The notes beneath the pieces were generated by a model. It saw nothing but the letters and a program-made list of their open reading frames with translations. It did not search any database and was not told where the DNA came from. Position numbers and translations under genes: made by a program. Below are positions 1-8,894 of a stretch of DNA of 39,130 bases, piece by piece. How positions within the stretch are numbered: the stretch's first letter is position 1; every line of letters begins with the position of its first letter. The stretch comes from Linderina pennispora. Taxonomy: Eukaryota > Kickxellomycota > Kickxellomycetes > Kickxellales > Kickxellaceae. The stretch spans positions 1-39,130 of the forward strand of contig NW_024468331.1 of NCBI RefSeq assembly GCF_002104995.1, given 5' to 3'.

Positions 1-208
1 AACCGAGGTGCGGCTGGGCCATCCATCACCATCTCCACCACCGGCTGCCATGCTGCCAGTAAACCCAGTGTCCCCGACCGTGGTGATAAACGGGTTGGTA
101 TTTTGGCTGCCTATGTCTGACGCATTGTCGCCCATGGCCCCGCGTCCATCGGAGCCATTTGAATCGATGCGCTGGTTCCGACTCGGTGTCGCAGGTGGGC
201 TGAGGATG
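1..208 (-). CDS. Possible terminal part of a gene running off the left edge (low-complexity Ser/Gly/Asn tail)
   Basis: Unrecognised. One minus-strand frame stays open from about 208 to the window edge and reads like a disordered tail rich in Ser, Gly, Asp and Asn (for example SQNTNPFITTVGDTGFTG). It has no start codon. An upstream in-frame TGA is separated from it by a plausible splice acceptor (minus strand CCTACAG, ending at 209), so this may be an internal or last exon. It lies on the same strand as the chitin-synthase-like fragment at 740-894, but I could not find the conserved chitin synthase C-terminus between the two, so I do not join them. It could be chance open frame; confidence is low. 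Confidence 0.3.
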
Positions 209-739
209 CTGTAGGTTCATGGAAAGCGCTCATTGACCGATCGGGGTTTCGACATTTATTTGATTGTGCAAGTAGCTCATTGCTGCCGAGGGAAAGAACG
301 TGAATAAGTGCGGGTATCTGGATGAAGTTGAAGAAAGGAAGCGAGGAGAGTGCGATGCGAACCCTTTGCCTTGAGCTGCAGAGAATATCCATATGACCAC
401 ATGCATGAAGCCCCGCAAAGGACATGCTTGATTTCAGAATTACCGATCCATCGCCGCTTTGCATGAACGCCATGGCGGCATATTTGGTATGTAGCAAACA
501 TACGTGTATTTGTTTGCTTGGCATTACCTGGCGTCATTATATACGCTTGCCAGCGCAATTTGATGAAGTCGGACTATCAATTATCCGGGCAGCCGCACCC
601 AAAAGTCGACAATGTATAGCTCGCACTGGATCATGCAGAATCGACTGCCAATGCTTCATCAACCAGTGCAATGCAAGAATTCTCAATACTGCCAAAAGCC
701 GGTAATGGCTGGTTTTATTTCTGCAGCTCCTAGTCATAG
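209..739. other. Stretch without a supported gene
   Basis: About 530 bp between the left-edge open frame and the chitin-synthase-like fragment. I translated the minus strand looking for the expected chitin synthase C-terminal region and found only stop-interrupted sequence. No RNA gene, repeat or promoter stands out. Confidence 0.5.
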
Positions 740-894
740 TCAGACCACTTGCCCTGCGGAATCGTCCGTCGTGCCAAGCTTCTGGTTGCCCACCGTGTAG
801 ATCAGATACGCCAGATACACGAGCGTCACGGGCATGGTGATGGCAGTGGCCAGGTCGATGAAGGCAGCGAAGCGCACTGGAAGCAGTAACGCAC
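740..894 (-). pseudogene. Chitin-synthase-like transmembrane fragment
   Basis: A short minus-strand frame, ending at TGA 740-742, encodes a hydrophobic stretch containing LLPVRFAAFIDLATAITMP and then LVYLAYLIYTV. This resembles the C-terminal membrane region of class IV/V/VII fungal chitin synthases, where a conserved Asp-Leu precedes a Pro-containing helix and a YLIY-type motif. A possible acceptor (GTGGCAG, ending at 895) sits upstream, but only about 185 bp separate it from the neighbouring transporter gene, and none of the catalytic motifs (EDR, QRRRW) is present there. The helices normally following are also missing. It is therefore most likely a relic, or one exon of a gene broken by misassembly. 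The family call rests on a short hydrophobic segment. Confidence 0.4.
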
Positions 895-1145
895 CTGCCA
901 CGACACATGAGACTTTATTCTACAAGAACCTCATAAAATGTCCTAACACGGGTCCGATCGGGTTGCCTCTGACATCATTGTGCAGCCCATGGGCATTTCA
1001 CAGTGTGCCGCCTCTCACTAGACTGGCACAGTGAAATTGGGTCCCAGTTGATTTTTTACTGCCAGGACAGGTACTTTGTGTGCACATTGCGCGTGCGCTC
1101 TTATTCCTTTCTTTACTCTGTGTTCTCCAGCACTATTTGTATACT

Positions 1146-2799
1146 ATGACTATTTCAGACACCAATATTGACGCCAAGGATCGCACTCGTCGGGGATCCG
1201 CGTCATCAAACCACAGCCCCGATCATCAGGATACCGACAACAGCGACGCCTCCCTGGATGCCAGCGGCACCACCAGCGATAGCGATGCTAGCTCTCTACA
1301 GTTTGTACGCAACTTGGTCATTCCGGCAAAGTACAGGCGCACTGTGAAGCATAGCCCGAGGGCTGTAGCCGCGAGAGCTACGAATTACGGCAGTGCCTCT
1401 ACCAGTAGGCAGTCCCAACCATCACCTGCACGTAGTTCCGCAGCTGGAAAGCAGAGAAGCCACTTGATGCCCTTGCTAAAGCGCAGCGCCGAGAACGACG
1501 AGTTGCAGACACCACGTGCCCGCACACGTACCACGGCGGCGGCACGCATGCGTGACACCGAGCGCACGGTGCATCGCTCTGCCGCCATGACGTCAACCAA
1601 GAAAGCGTTCTTCCTCTTGCTGAAATCGTTTATTGGCAGCGGGGTGCTGTTCCTGCCCCGCGCGTTCCTCAACGGTGGGATCGTGTTCTCCAGTATCATT
1701 CTGTCAATATCAGCGATGCTGTCGCTATACTGCATGACCCTGCTGGTCGAGTGCTACCAGAGGATTCCGCACGGCTACAGTGAGATTGGCCGCCGCTTGT
1801 ATGGCAAGGGCATGGGCCGGGTTGTCCAATTCTCGATCGTCATCTCGCAGACCGGATTTTGCTTGTGCTGGCACGATCTTTGTGGCCACCAATATCCGCG
1901 ACCTCTTCAATGCAGCAACAGACTGCCAGTACCGCTATTCACTCAGCTTCTGGGTCGCTGCTCAGCTTGCATTCATGATTCCTGTTTGCCTGATCCGACA
2001 TATCAAGGGGCTCTCGTCGTTTGCGCTGTTTGGCGACTTGTTTGTGCTTGGCGGCATCGTCTATGTCTTTGTCATGGATATCAAGAAAATCAGTACGTGG
2101 GCACAGGCTTTGTGCGCAAGTTCAACCCGAGGACTATTCGCTGTTCCTGGGCACTGCCGCGTACACCTTTGAAGGGTACGCGATGATCCTGCCTATCGCC
2201 GACTCGATGCGCAAACCAGAAAGTTCCCGCAGATCCTGACCATCGTCATGGCTCTGTGTGGCCTCATCACCGTCACCATCGGCTCTGTATCCTATTTGGC
2301 ATACGGTGAAGAGACGGAGGCAATTATTCTGCTCAATATGCCCTCTGGTACAGCAGCAACCTTGACCGTGCAGCTCCTGTACTCGATTGCTATGCTGCTG
2401 ACAAATCCTTTGATGGTGTACCCGGCTATTCGTACCCTGAGCACTGGCTGTTCCCGCGCCGCTCCGGAAAGCACAACGTGGCGTTGGAAGATGCAAAAGA
2501 ATGCATTCCGTACGTCATTCCTGCTGGCCGTCACTGCAATTGCTGTGTTTGGATTGGACCGACTCGATAAGCTTGTGGCAATCATCGCGCTCGGCATGCG
2601 TACCAATCTCGTTCATTTTTCCCACCGCTGTTCCACTATAGAGCTGTCGCAAGGACAACCCGTGCCAAGGCATTGATCTGGCACTTGCGGGCTTTGGCGT
2701 GTTGCATGTGTCTATGTCACATACAACGCTATTAAGAGATGGGTATCGCAGTGCCGCCGTCCGATTTCTGCGATCTCCTACCATGAAATTACGATGTGA
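1146..2799 (+). CDS. Vacuolar amino-acid transporter, AVT3/AVT4-like (AAAP family), reading frame broken by many single-base shifts
   Basis: A proton-coupled amino-acid exporter of the vacuolar membrane by family knowledge. A Ser/Arg-rich cytosolic N-terminus of about 150 residues precedes the diagnostic first helix (TKKAFFLLLKSFIGSGVLFL) and the following LPRAFLNGG. Later conserved pieces appear in alternating frames: TIFVATNIRDLF, FWVAAQLAFMIPV, DYSLFLGTAAYTFEGYAMI, SYLAYGEETEAII, FHYRAVARTTRAKA and finally VYVTYNAIKRWV, ending at TGA 2797-2799. Frame changes fall near 1857, 2090, 2135, 2217, 2448, 2478, 2600, 2675 and 2712. Each needs one base, for example TTTT for TTT near 1857. No intron signals fit these junctions. 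Residues remain conserved between shifts with no obvious nonsense decay, so sequence error is likelier than an old pseudogene. The ATG at 1146 is preferred; an in-frame upstream start at 1080 is not ATG. Confidence 0.75.
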
Positions 2800-4389
2800 A
2801 ATGACGAACCTTGGCATGCTCTGGTTCTTGTATACCAATATCATATATTTTCAGAGTGGGGAGGGCAGCCAAACATGTCCAGCCGGACTCATTGTTTCTC
2901 TATTCAGTTAAATGGCATTATTCCTTCTTTGGACATGTCTTTTGTTTGACTTGTAATGTATATTTGTATGATATCGCTTCCATGATTCATGGACACTACC
3001 ATTCATGATCGCACTCACTGTACACCTATATTACCTAATTTGCCCATTTTCTTTGCATATCAGTGCTGTGGTGCCACTATCCTACATTTTGTTGACACTA
3101 CGTACTTCTACTTTGTGCCACAATGGTCATCAGCAGCAATCACTGGCAGTGCCGCTGGTGTTGTGGACATCAATTTCCATAGCCACTTCAGACAGCACTG
3201 TTGATAGAAGAGTCATCCATTTTCTACTCCTTTTCACTAAGGGCGCACACCTCCTCTCTTTCCCCTAGCCATTTGACTCTGCCAATATTTATTTCTCCAT
3301 CAACTCTTCACACCCCCTTTTACTGGACTAAATTCGCCTCGCCTATGTCGCCCATGAGTCGAAGTAGATGCGCATGCTCCATAGGGACAATACTGGGGTC
3401 ATCCGCCCACAATATATCAGTAAACTTACACTTGCTTGAAGCGACCTTTCCGAAGGTCACCAACGGGCCAATGTTTGGTGGGAGGCTGCCTCTCGAACTT
3501 GACCTTGAATTGGGGTAGATGGCTGTATCCAGCTATGAAAATACTGCCTGTAAATCGATCTACTATGCGTTTACGCAAGGGGAGCCCATTACCCAGGAGC
3601 GCAGTCAGTTGCTGAATGATCAGCTCCTTCATTCCGACTAGCAGCAATAATAAGAGTTGGAAGGTGTGGGGCGGAAAAGGAGAAAAGAGCGCTCCGCAGC
3701 AAAAAAACAAGCGGGAGCCCAAATTCCTGTCTCTAAATGCTGTGGAAGATTACCTGTTCAATGCGAGGAGGTACAGTTGTTCGCTATACAAATCTGGACT
3801 ACTTTAGTTCTCTGATGGTGGGCCCATATACACGATATATTTATTGGCATGGGTGTGAACTTGCTACTACTTCTGCACATCAAAGTTGTGAACGTGATAA
3901 TATGAAGTATTAAGCACATGCGTCAAATAATATATAACCTCATCTTCCAATATTGTACATAGTTGTAGTGTCTTTGGGTAACCCAATATCAATAACTCAG
4001 CTGGTTGGCTCAGCATTCATGCTTGCCCTTTACTCAAGGATATGGCAGTGTTCTTCTGGCGTTGATACCGACTACATCCATGTGGAAATCTAATAACTGA
4101 AGTCAATGACCGGTATCAATAGTATGGTGCCAAAAAGCGCGTACCGAGTGACACTATCTACAGGCAGCCTGACAGGCAGCCTGCATACCGGCACCATGGT
4201 GGGGTGATTTGATCACCCCACACTTGGCTGTGGAACATCCAGATTTGCACTATCAGCACTCTTGAGAGTGTAGTATCCCGCGTCTATCCCCCTTATCCTA
4301 GGCGCATATTAGAAGCACTATTTGCAATGGCCTCTGCAGAACCCCGCTTTCTTCTGTTACCCCTCGACCTTTAAAGCGTCTCCACCGCC
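2800..4389. other. Intergenic, about 1.6 kb
   Basis: AT-richer than the flanking genes, with many short open frames and none of recognisable family. It contains the perfect palindrome at 4200-4220 and a direct repeat (GACAGGCAGCCT-type) at about 4160-4182. A minus-strand frame at 3426-3722 is open but matches no family I recognise. Confidence 0.6.
4200..4220. repeat. Perfect inverted repeat, 9-bp arms, 3-nt loop
   Basis: TGGGGTGAT and ATCACCCCA are separated by TTG, about 170 bp upstream of the Dabb gene start. It could be a dimeric regulator site or a short hairpin. Function is inferred only from position. Confidence 0.6.
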
Positions 4390-4692
4390 ATGCCGTTCAT
4401 CCATATTGTTCTTCTGCCAGTAAAACCCGACGCTCCGCAGGAGCTAGTCGATGAGGTTGTCGCTGAGATCGTTGCGCTGCAGGAGAAGATTCCGTTCGTG
4501 CGCACAATGCGGTGCGGCAAGACCGTGACGCAGCGTGGCAAGCAGTTCACGCACGCCCTAGTTGCTGAGCTCGAGAATGAGTCGCAGCTGCCTGAGTACG
4601 CGGTGCACCCGGCGCATCAGGCCGTGCTGCAGAAGATCAAGCAGATCATTGGCGAAGAAGCCGTGGCGTTGGACTTTGACTCCAAACACTAG
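4390..4692 (+). CDS. Stress-responsive A/B-barrel (Dabb) domain protein
   Basis: Complete 100-residue protein, the normal length for a single Dabb domain. This is a dimeric ferredoxin-like alpha/beta barrel found in stress-induced plant proteins, fungal small proteins and some polyketide cyclases. The opening beta strand MPFIHIVLLPVKPDAP has the typical His at position 5 (the family usually begins with V-H-x-V). A helix follows, then the FTHALVAELEN strand and the YAVHPAHQAVL segment, which matches the family's conserved Y-x-x-H-P-x-H. No signal peptide or membrane segment is seen. The reading frame is clean and intronless, and an AATAAA lies 32 bp after the stop. The substrate or partner cannot be told from sequence. 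Confidence 0.85.
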   Translation: MPFIHIVLLPVKPDAPQELVDEVVAEIVALQEKIPFVRTMRCGKTVTQRGKQFTHALVAELENESQLPEYAVHPAHQAVLQKIKQIIGEEAVALDFDSKH

Positions 4693-4723
4693 CTAGATAC
4701 CCCCATGAGCCGCATGCTGCGAA

Positions 4724-4729
4724 AATAAA
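4724..4729 (+). terminator. Poly(A) signal AATAAA of the Dabb gene
   Basis: Canonical AATAAA 32 bp past the Dabb stop codon and before the next gene on the same strand (start 4854). It marks a short 3' UTR. Confidence 0.5.
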
Positions 4730-4853
4730 TGCCAAATATATTTTTCACCTGCAATCAACATCGACCATAACGCAAAGTTTGTGAAAAGCAAAGAATGACA
4801 TCACAGCCAACTTTGGGCTGCGGATACCTTCAGGAAACCCCACCTTTTACATC

Positions 4854-5762
4854 ATGTCGCAGCCTGTTCTATCTCTAGATCTGCCACAACATATCAAGAC
4901 CAAGCTACTGCAAAACGGATACCGCACTATCAGCGACTTTGGCGAGACCACACCAACAGACCTTCTCTCGTTTCTCACCAAGGCCGAGGTCCAGCAGCTT
5001 GACCAGGTCGCTAACTCCACGACCACAGTCACCACTGCATGGGCTCTCTTCGAAAAGGTGGACACCCGGCTACACGTCCGCACGCACAGATACGTCGATG
5101 TGCTGCTTGGAAACAGCGGGCTGGCATTGGGCACAGTGACCGAAGTGTTCGGCGCGCCTGGGTGCGGACAGCCTGACCTCTGCCTAGCAGCATGCTTTGG
5201 GGCGCAACTGTCACTACAGGGAATCCCAGGGAAATCCAACGCAGTCTACATTGATACGACGGGGTCGTTTACACAGCGCGGTGTTACAGACACGCTATCG
5301 CGAATGGGCGGCCGCTCTACATTGAGCTTGGCTGGCATACATGTGCTCCGGACGTCCACACTAGCTGAGCTGATATCGCTGCTGGCGCAGATCGACCAGG
5401 TCATTGCCGAAATCGGCGGTATCGGGGTCATGGCAATTAACAGTATAAGCTGGCCGTTTCTGGCAGCGTTTCCAAACAACCTGCTTCGGCGACAGCGGAT
5501 GCAGACCGAGGTGGCGCACATGATATCGCACATTGCAGACAGACATAACGCAGCGGTGCTTGTGATCAGCAATGCAAAGGGCGCTGCCAACAACAATGCT
5601 CTTGTTGCTCAAGACGGCGACGCATGGGCACGCATATCCGCAAATCAATTGTGCATCCAGCGTTCGGGCGACAACTACCTGGCCAGACTGGTGAGTTCTG
5701 CCGCATGCCCAGCTATGGAGCGGCAGATCAAGGATCCGAGGGACAGCGTGGTGTGCGAGTAG
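4854..5762 (+). CDS. RAD51 paralog, RAD51C/Rad57-like, with degenerate ATPase motifs
   Basis: Homologous-recombination mediator by family. The 302-residue protein has the N-terminal helix-hairpin-helix region (LPQHIKTKLLQNGYRTISDF, residues 10-29) and a RecA-type core. The Walker A site reads GAPGCGQPDLC (100-110) where RAD51C has GxPGxGKTQLC, so the lysine is Gln106 and the following Thr is Pro107. The YIDTEG motif is YIDTTG (132-137), so the catalytic Glu is Thr136. Walker B reads GVMAINS (191-197), with Asn196 for Asp. The later SISWPF, LVISNAKG and the C-terminal AW..ISANQL region are retained, so the fold should be intact. The frame is clean and intronless. It is probably a structural, non-hydrolysing subunit of a paralog complex. 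Assignment to RAD51C rather than RAD57 or XRCC3 is tentative. It converges with the CP2 gene downstream. Confidence 0.8.
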   Translation: MSQPVLSLDLPQHIKTKLLQNGYRTISDFGETTPTDLLSFLTKAEVQQLDQVANSTTTVTTAWALFEKVDTRLHVRTHRYVDVLLGNSGLALGTVTEVFGAPGCGQPDLCLAACFGAQLSLQGIPGKSNAVYIDTTGSFTQRGVTDTLSRMGGRSTLSLAGIHVLRTSTLAELISLLAQIDQVIAEIGGIGVMAINSISWPFLAAFPNNLLRRQRMQTEVAHMISHIADRHNAAVLVISNAKGAANNNALVAQDGDAWARISANQLCIQRSGDNYLARLVSSAACPAMERQIKDPRDSVVCE

Positions 5763-5975
5763 AACGAACTGGCTAATATTATAAATTCTTGTTACAGGTA
5801 ACAGAAAGAGAATTGGAAACTCGCTAGTTTCGTAAGAGAAGAAAAGGAGAGAAGGAAAAGAACTAACGGTTCATAAACAGAGTGGACGAAGGAAAGCCAG
5901 AAGGGGTGGTCTTTCAACCGCCATCTTCATGCCACGTAGCCATGAATGTTGTGTATCAGCAAGAGTGTTGCCTTT

Positions 5976-8087
5976 TTAGTAGTTGAGGTAGATGGTCAGG
6001 GCGCCAGTGTCAGGAGCGAATGAGCATTCGATTTCCATATCCTGCTCATCCTCAAGTTGGGAAATGACGTTGTCGTCGACGCGTACAGTCAGGCCCTTCT
6101 TGGTGCGACGGATGACCTCGATGTCGGAGTTGGCCTGGATCTCAAGCTTTTGCGTCAGCTTGGACACCAAGTCATCGACAGCCAGGCGGTCCAGGTACAC
6201 GGCCCGATAGACCGCCTGGCCCATCACCTTGACGTAGATTGCCAGCACCGCCTTGTTCTTGCGCGGCATCGGCACGTACGTCGGGTCAACACCGACCAGC
6301 TCAACCGCGCCAGACGTAAAGCTCGCGTTGATACCCGACGACAAGGACGTAGGCGAGAACTGGCGCTTGTTTGGCGACAAGGCCTCCGAGTTCTCGGCAG
6401 ACCGCTTCCGCGGGAATGTGGTGGCGATGGGCGAGTTGAGCCCGCTCAGCGTCATCCCTGGCACGCCAATGCTGATGGATGTCAAGCCGGCCAGCTGCGA
6501 CATTCCGTTGGGCGAGTCCCCGGTAGCGCTGGCACTCGCACCAGCTGCCCACAGCTCGTCGACAGCCGCTGGCTCATCGGGATCGCAGTCGTCGCCAGTC
6601 ATTGTGTATTCGATGAAGCCAGTGACTGGCTGCACAGGCGCAAAGGTCATGTTGAATTCGGCATACTGCTGCTGGTGCGACTGGGTGCTGTTGTTCAGCG
6701 CATGCTTTGCCTTGTGCTTCTCCCACATCTTGTCCATGTGCCGCTGATCGTCTTTGTTCTTGCGCTCAGCGCCCTTGTCGCGGAACAGCTTGACGCGCGC
6801 GTAGCACCGCTCGATGACCTTGCCAGCAGTCAGACCAGACGACGATGGGATCGGCACACCTGGGAAGGTTGCCGCGGTGGCAGAGCTGGGCGGCTCTAGG
6901 CCGGCGGTTCCGCTGTTAGCGGCAGTGTTCAGATCGTCAGCACCAGACAGTCCCGGCAGAGACCGCGTGGCCTGCGCGACTGGCGCCACGTGGGCAGCGG
7001 AGGTGGATGGCATCGATGTGATTGGCGACGAGAGCTGTGAGATCGATGCGGTAAAATCAGCGACCGACGGATTGATGGACATTCGCGGGGTATGCGTTGG
7101 GACCGCCTGGCACGTATCCAGGTGGATTCGCAGCGGGATGCCCTTGACCCCCTTGATTCGGCTAAAATCGGTCGACAGACAGTTGAAGCGGATCATGACC
7201 TTGGCGCCGCGCCTGCCCTGCCACTGGAACGTGACACGATCAAACAGGCGGCTCTCGGCAGCAATGACGCCGATGGACCCGGCCTTGTCGAGCTCGACGG
7301 CGCGAGCTGTGCGCGGGTTCTCCTGCTGGTTCAGCCAAAAGTTCCAGTACGTCGATGCGCCCTTGCGGTGGGAGTCCTCATGGAACGTGATGCGCAGCGT
7401 GGTGCTAAAATACTCCTCCGAGTGTGTGCGGTCCTGCAGCGAAATACCGTATAGCTGGCCCTTGTTCAGGTACGTCAGCGCGGGCTCATCGACTTTTTGT
7501 GCTGCTGCGGTGGGCGCTTCCAGGATGCATTCGAACCGCATGCCAGAATCCAGCGTTGGGTGGTGCATTGTGTGCTGCATGGGCTGCTGGTGTGTCAGAT
7601 GCACAGGTGGCGTCGATGTGGGAAGCGTACCCGTGACTGCCATTACGCTGTAGTCGTGGTCCACAGCTACAGCCGCTGCTGCCATTGCGGCAGATGTCGG
7701 GTCAGCGTGCCCAGCATCAAAGGGAGCGGAGTGCTGCGGGCCAGTATGCTGCGTGTGGTATGCCGCATGGTGCATGTATGGTGATGCAAAGCCGCTGGCA
7801 GAGTACGCATTGTTTGCACCACCGGCAACAGCAACGGCGGCTGCGGCGGCCGCTGCCGAATGCTGCGATTGGGCAGGCACCTGGTGCGAATGGTGGTGCT
7901 GCGTGTGCTGGGCCTGCTGGGCCTGGGGCGCATGCGACGGCACTTGTCCTGGGGTGCCAGCATACGATGCGTGCGGCTGGTGCATGAATCCGTGCTGATT
8001 CAGCGTTGCGCTGTCTCGCCGTTCGCCGGAACCATCGAGACTGTACGTGGCGTAGTACGACGCGGCGTCCGCTGGGATTGTTGACAT
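5976..8087 (-). CDS. Grainyhead/CP2-family transcription factor
   Basis: 703-residue nuclear transcription factor. Residues 1-180 are a disordered activator-like region rich in His, Gln and Ala, including an Ala run near 78-86. The CP2/Grainyhead immunoglobulin-fold DNA-binding domain starts near 182 (MRFECILEAP) with YLNKGQLYGISL, LRITFHE, YWNFWLNQQ and the FNCLSTDFSRIKGVKGIPLR block (301-320). Its last conserved block, RCYARVKLFRDKGAERKNKDD (about 427-447), comes only after a roughly 100-residue Ser/Thr/Pro/Ala-rich insertion (328-424), unusually long for this loop. The C-terminus (about 610-703) resembles the ubiquitin-like dimerisation domain of the family (YVKVMGQAVYRAVYLDRLAV). Start ATG at 8087. 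In fungi such factors affect cell-wall remodelling and conidial separation. The frame is clean. Confidence 0.88.
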   Translation of the reverse strand: MSTIPADAASYYATYSLDGSGERRDSATLNQHGFMHQPHASYAGTPGQVPSHAPQAQQAQHTQHHHSHQVPAQSQHSAAAAAAAVAVAGGANNAYSASGFASPYMHHAAYHTQHTGPQHSAPFDAGHADPTSAAMAAAAVAVDHDYSVMAVTGTLPTSTPPVHLTHQQPMQHTMHHPTLDSGMRFECILEAPTAAAQKVDEPALTYLNKGQLYGISLQDRTHSEEYFSTTLRITFHEDSHRKGASTYWNFWLNQQENPRTARAVELDKAGSIGVIAAESRLFDRVTFQWQGRRGAKVMIRFNCLSTDFSRIKGVKGIPLRIHLDTCQAVPTHTPRMSINPSVADFTASISQLSSPITSMPSTSAAHVAPVAQATRSLPGLSGADDLNTAANSGTAGLEPPSSATAATFPGVPIPSSSGLTAGKVIERCYARVKLFRDKGAERKNKDDQRHMDKMWEKHKAKHALNNSTQSHQQQYAEFNMTFAPVQPVTGFIEYTMTGDDCDPDEPAAVDELWAAGASASATGDSPNGMSQLAGLTSISIGVPGMTLSGLNSPIATTFPRKRSAENSEALSPNKRQFSPTSLSSGINASFTSGAVELVGVDPTYVPMPRKNKAVLAIYVKVMGQAVYRAVYLDRLAVDDLVSKLTQKLEIQANSDIEVIRRTKKGLTVRVDDNVISQLEDEQDMEIECSFAPDTGALTIYLNY

Positions 8088-8428
8088 GGGAACACCAGAG
8101 ATGTGACTACAATTTCGAGAGGCGATTGTTCTGCATTAGTGCCATGACCCGTGGTTTAATCTTTGGCAATAATAAGCGAGGGATATTAAGTGTAGATGAA
8201 AGCCGCTGAAGTGCAATAAACAGGAGTGGTGGTGGATTGGGCTTGGGCGGGACCGCATGATGTGCACACGTACTTGTCCTGCAACCTGTACATCTTTGCT
8301 TTTCGACCCAGCCTGTAGGTGTAGGTATTAATTACATTATTGCTGCCAGCAATGCTTACCTGTTATCGTAAGAGTATGACATTGACGCAGGGGATATCTA
8401 GTGTACAAGAAGGAAGTGGAGAGAGAAG

Positions 8429-8444
8429 GACAGACAGACAGACA
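8429..8444. repeat. GACA tetranucleotide microsatellite, 4 copies
   Basis: Four uninterrupted GACA units in the CP2 upstream region. No evident function. Confidence 0.8.
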
Positions 8445-8867
8445 ATTGGGGCTGGAGGAGTCTAAAAAGTCGGCCGCTGGGTTTCCAAACAGGGACACAA
8501 AGGTAGAGAAAGGACAGCGATATGTCTCGGCCCGCAAAAACAATGTTGGTATATGTGTTTGAGCTAGAGGCTATGTAGGGAGCCACCTGTATTCCTCTAT
8601 CTGTCGGTGTGGGTATTGTTCGGCGCCGGCAAGCTAGCGTAAGCGGGGGTGGGTGTCTTAGGTGTCTCTTTAGGCAACCTTATAATTTCCCTAAACTAGC
8701 TGCTGGCTAATGTCCAAAGTGGAGCACAATCTGAACGAAGGTGCCGGTCTTTGTGTTTTTGTGAATGCTAACAGTCCCCCGCACTGAAGAGACCGCTGGG
8801 ACTGCAGGGAGGTGTCAGAAATTGGGTATTAGGTGAAACGCCCGTAGAAAATAGCACAGGCGGGAAA

Positions 8868-8894
8868 GAGAGATAAAGAGAGATAAAGAGAGAT
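8868..8894. repeat. Short tandem repeat of AGAGATAAAG
   Basis: Nearly three copies of a 10-bp purine-rich unit in the CP2 upstream region. Confidence 0.75.

Noticed and set aside
1080-2799. Introns explaining the frame changes in the transporter gene
   Set aside because: At each junction the two frames are contiguous at protein level with only one base surplus or missing; no GT...AG pair of intron size fits.
3426-3722. 98-codon minus-strand frame (LPQFKVKFERQPPTKHWPVG) as a gene or transposon remnant
   Set aside because: Open and vaguely protein-like, with a continuing open frame just below it, but no family match, no ATG-driven context and no convincing splice sites. Left unannotated.
6057-6899. 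280-codon + strand frame inside the CP2 gene
   Set aside because: Antisense shadow of the Grainyhead/CP2 coding region; rich in Arg, His and Asp with no motif.
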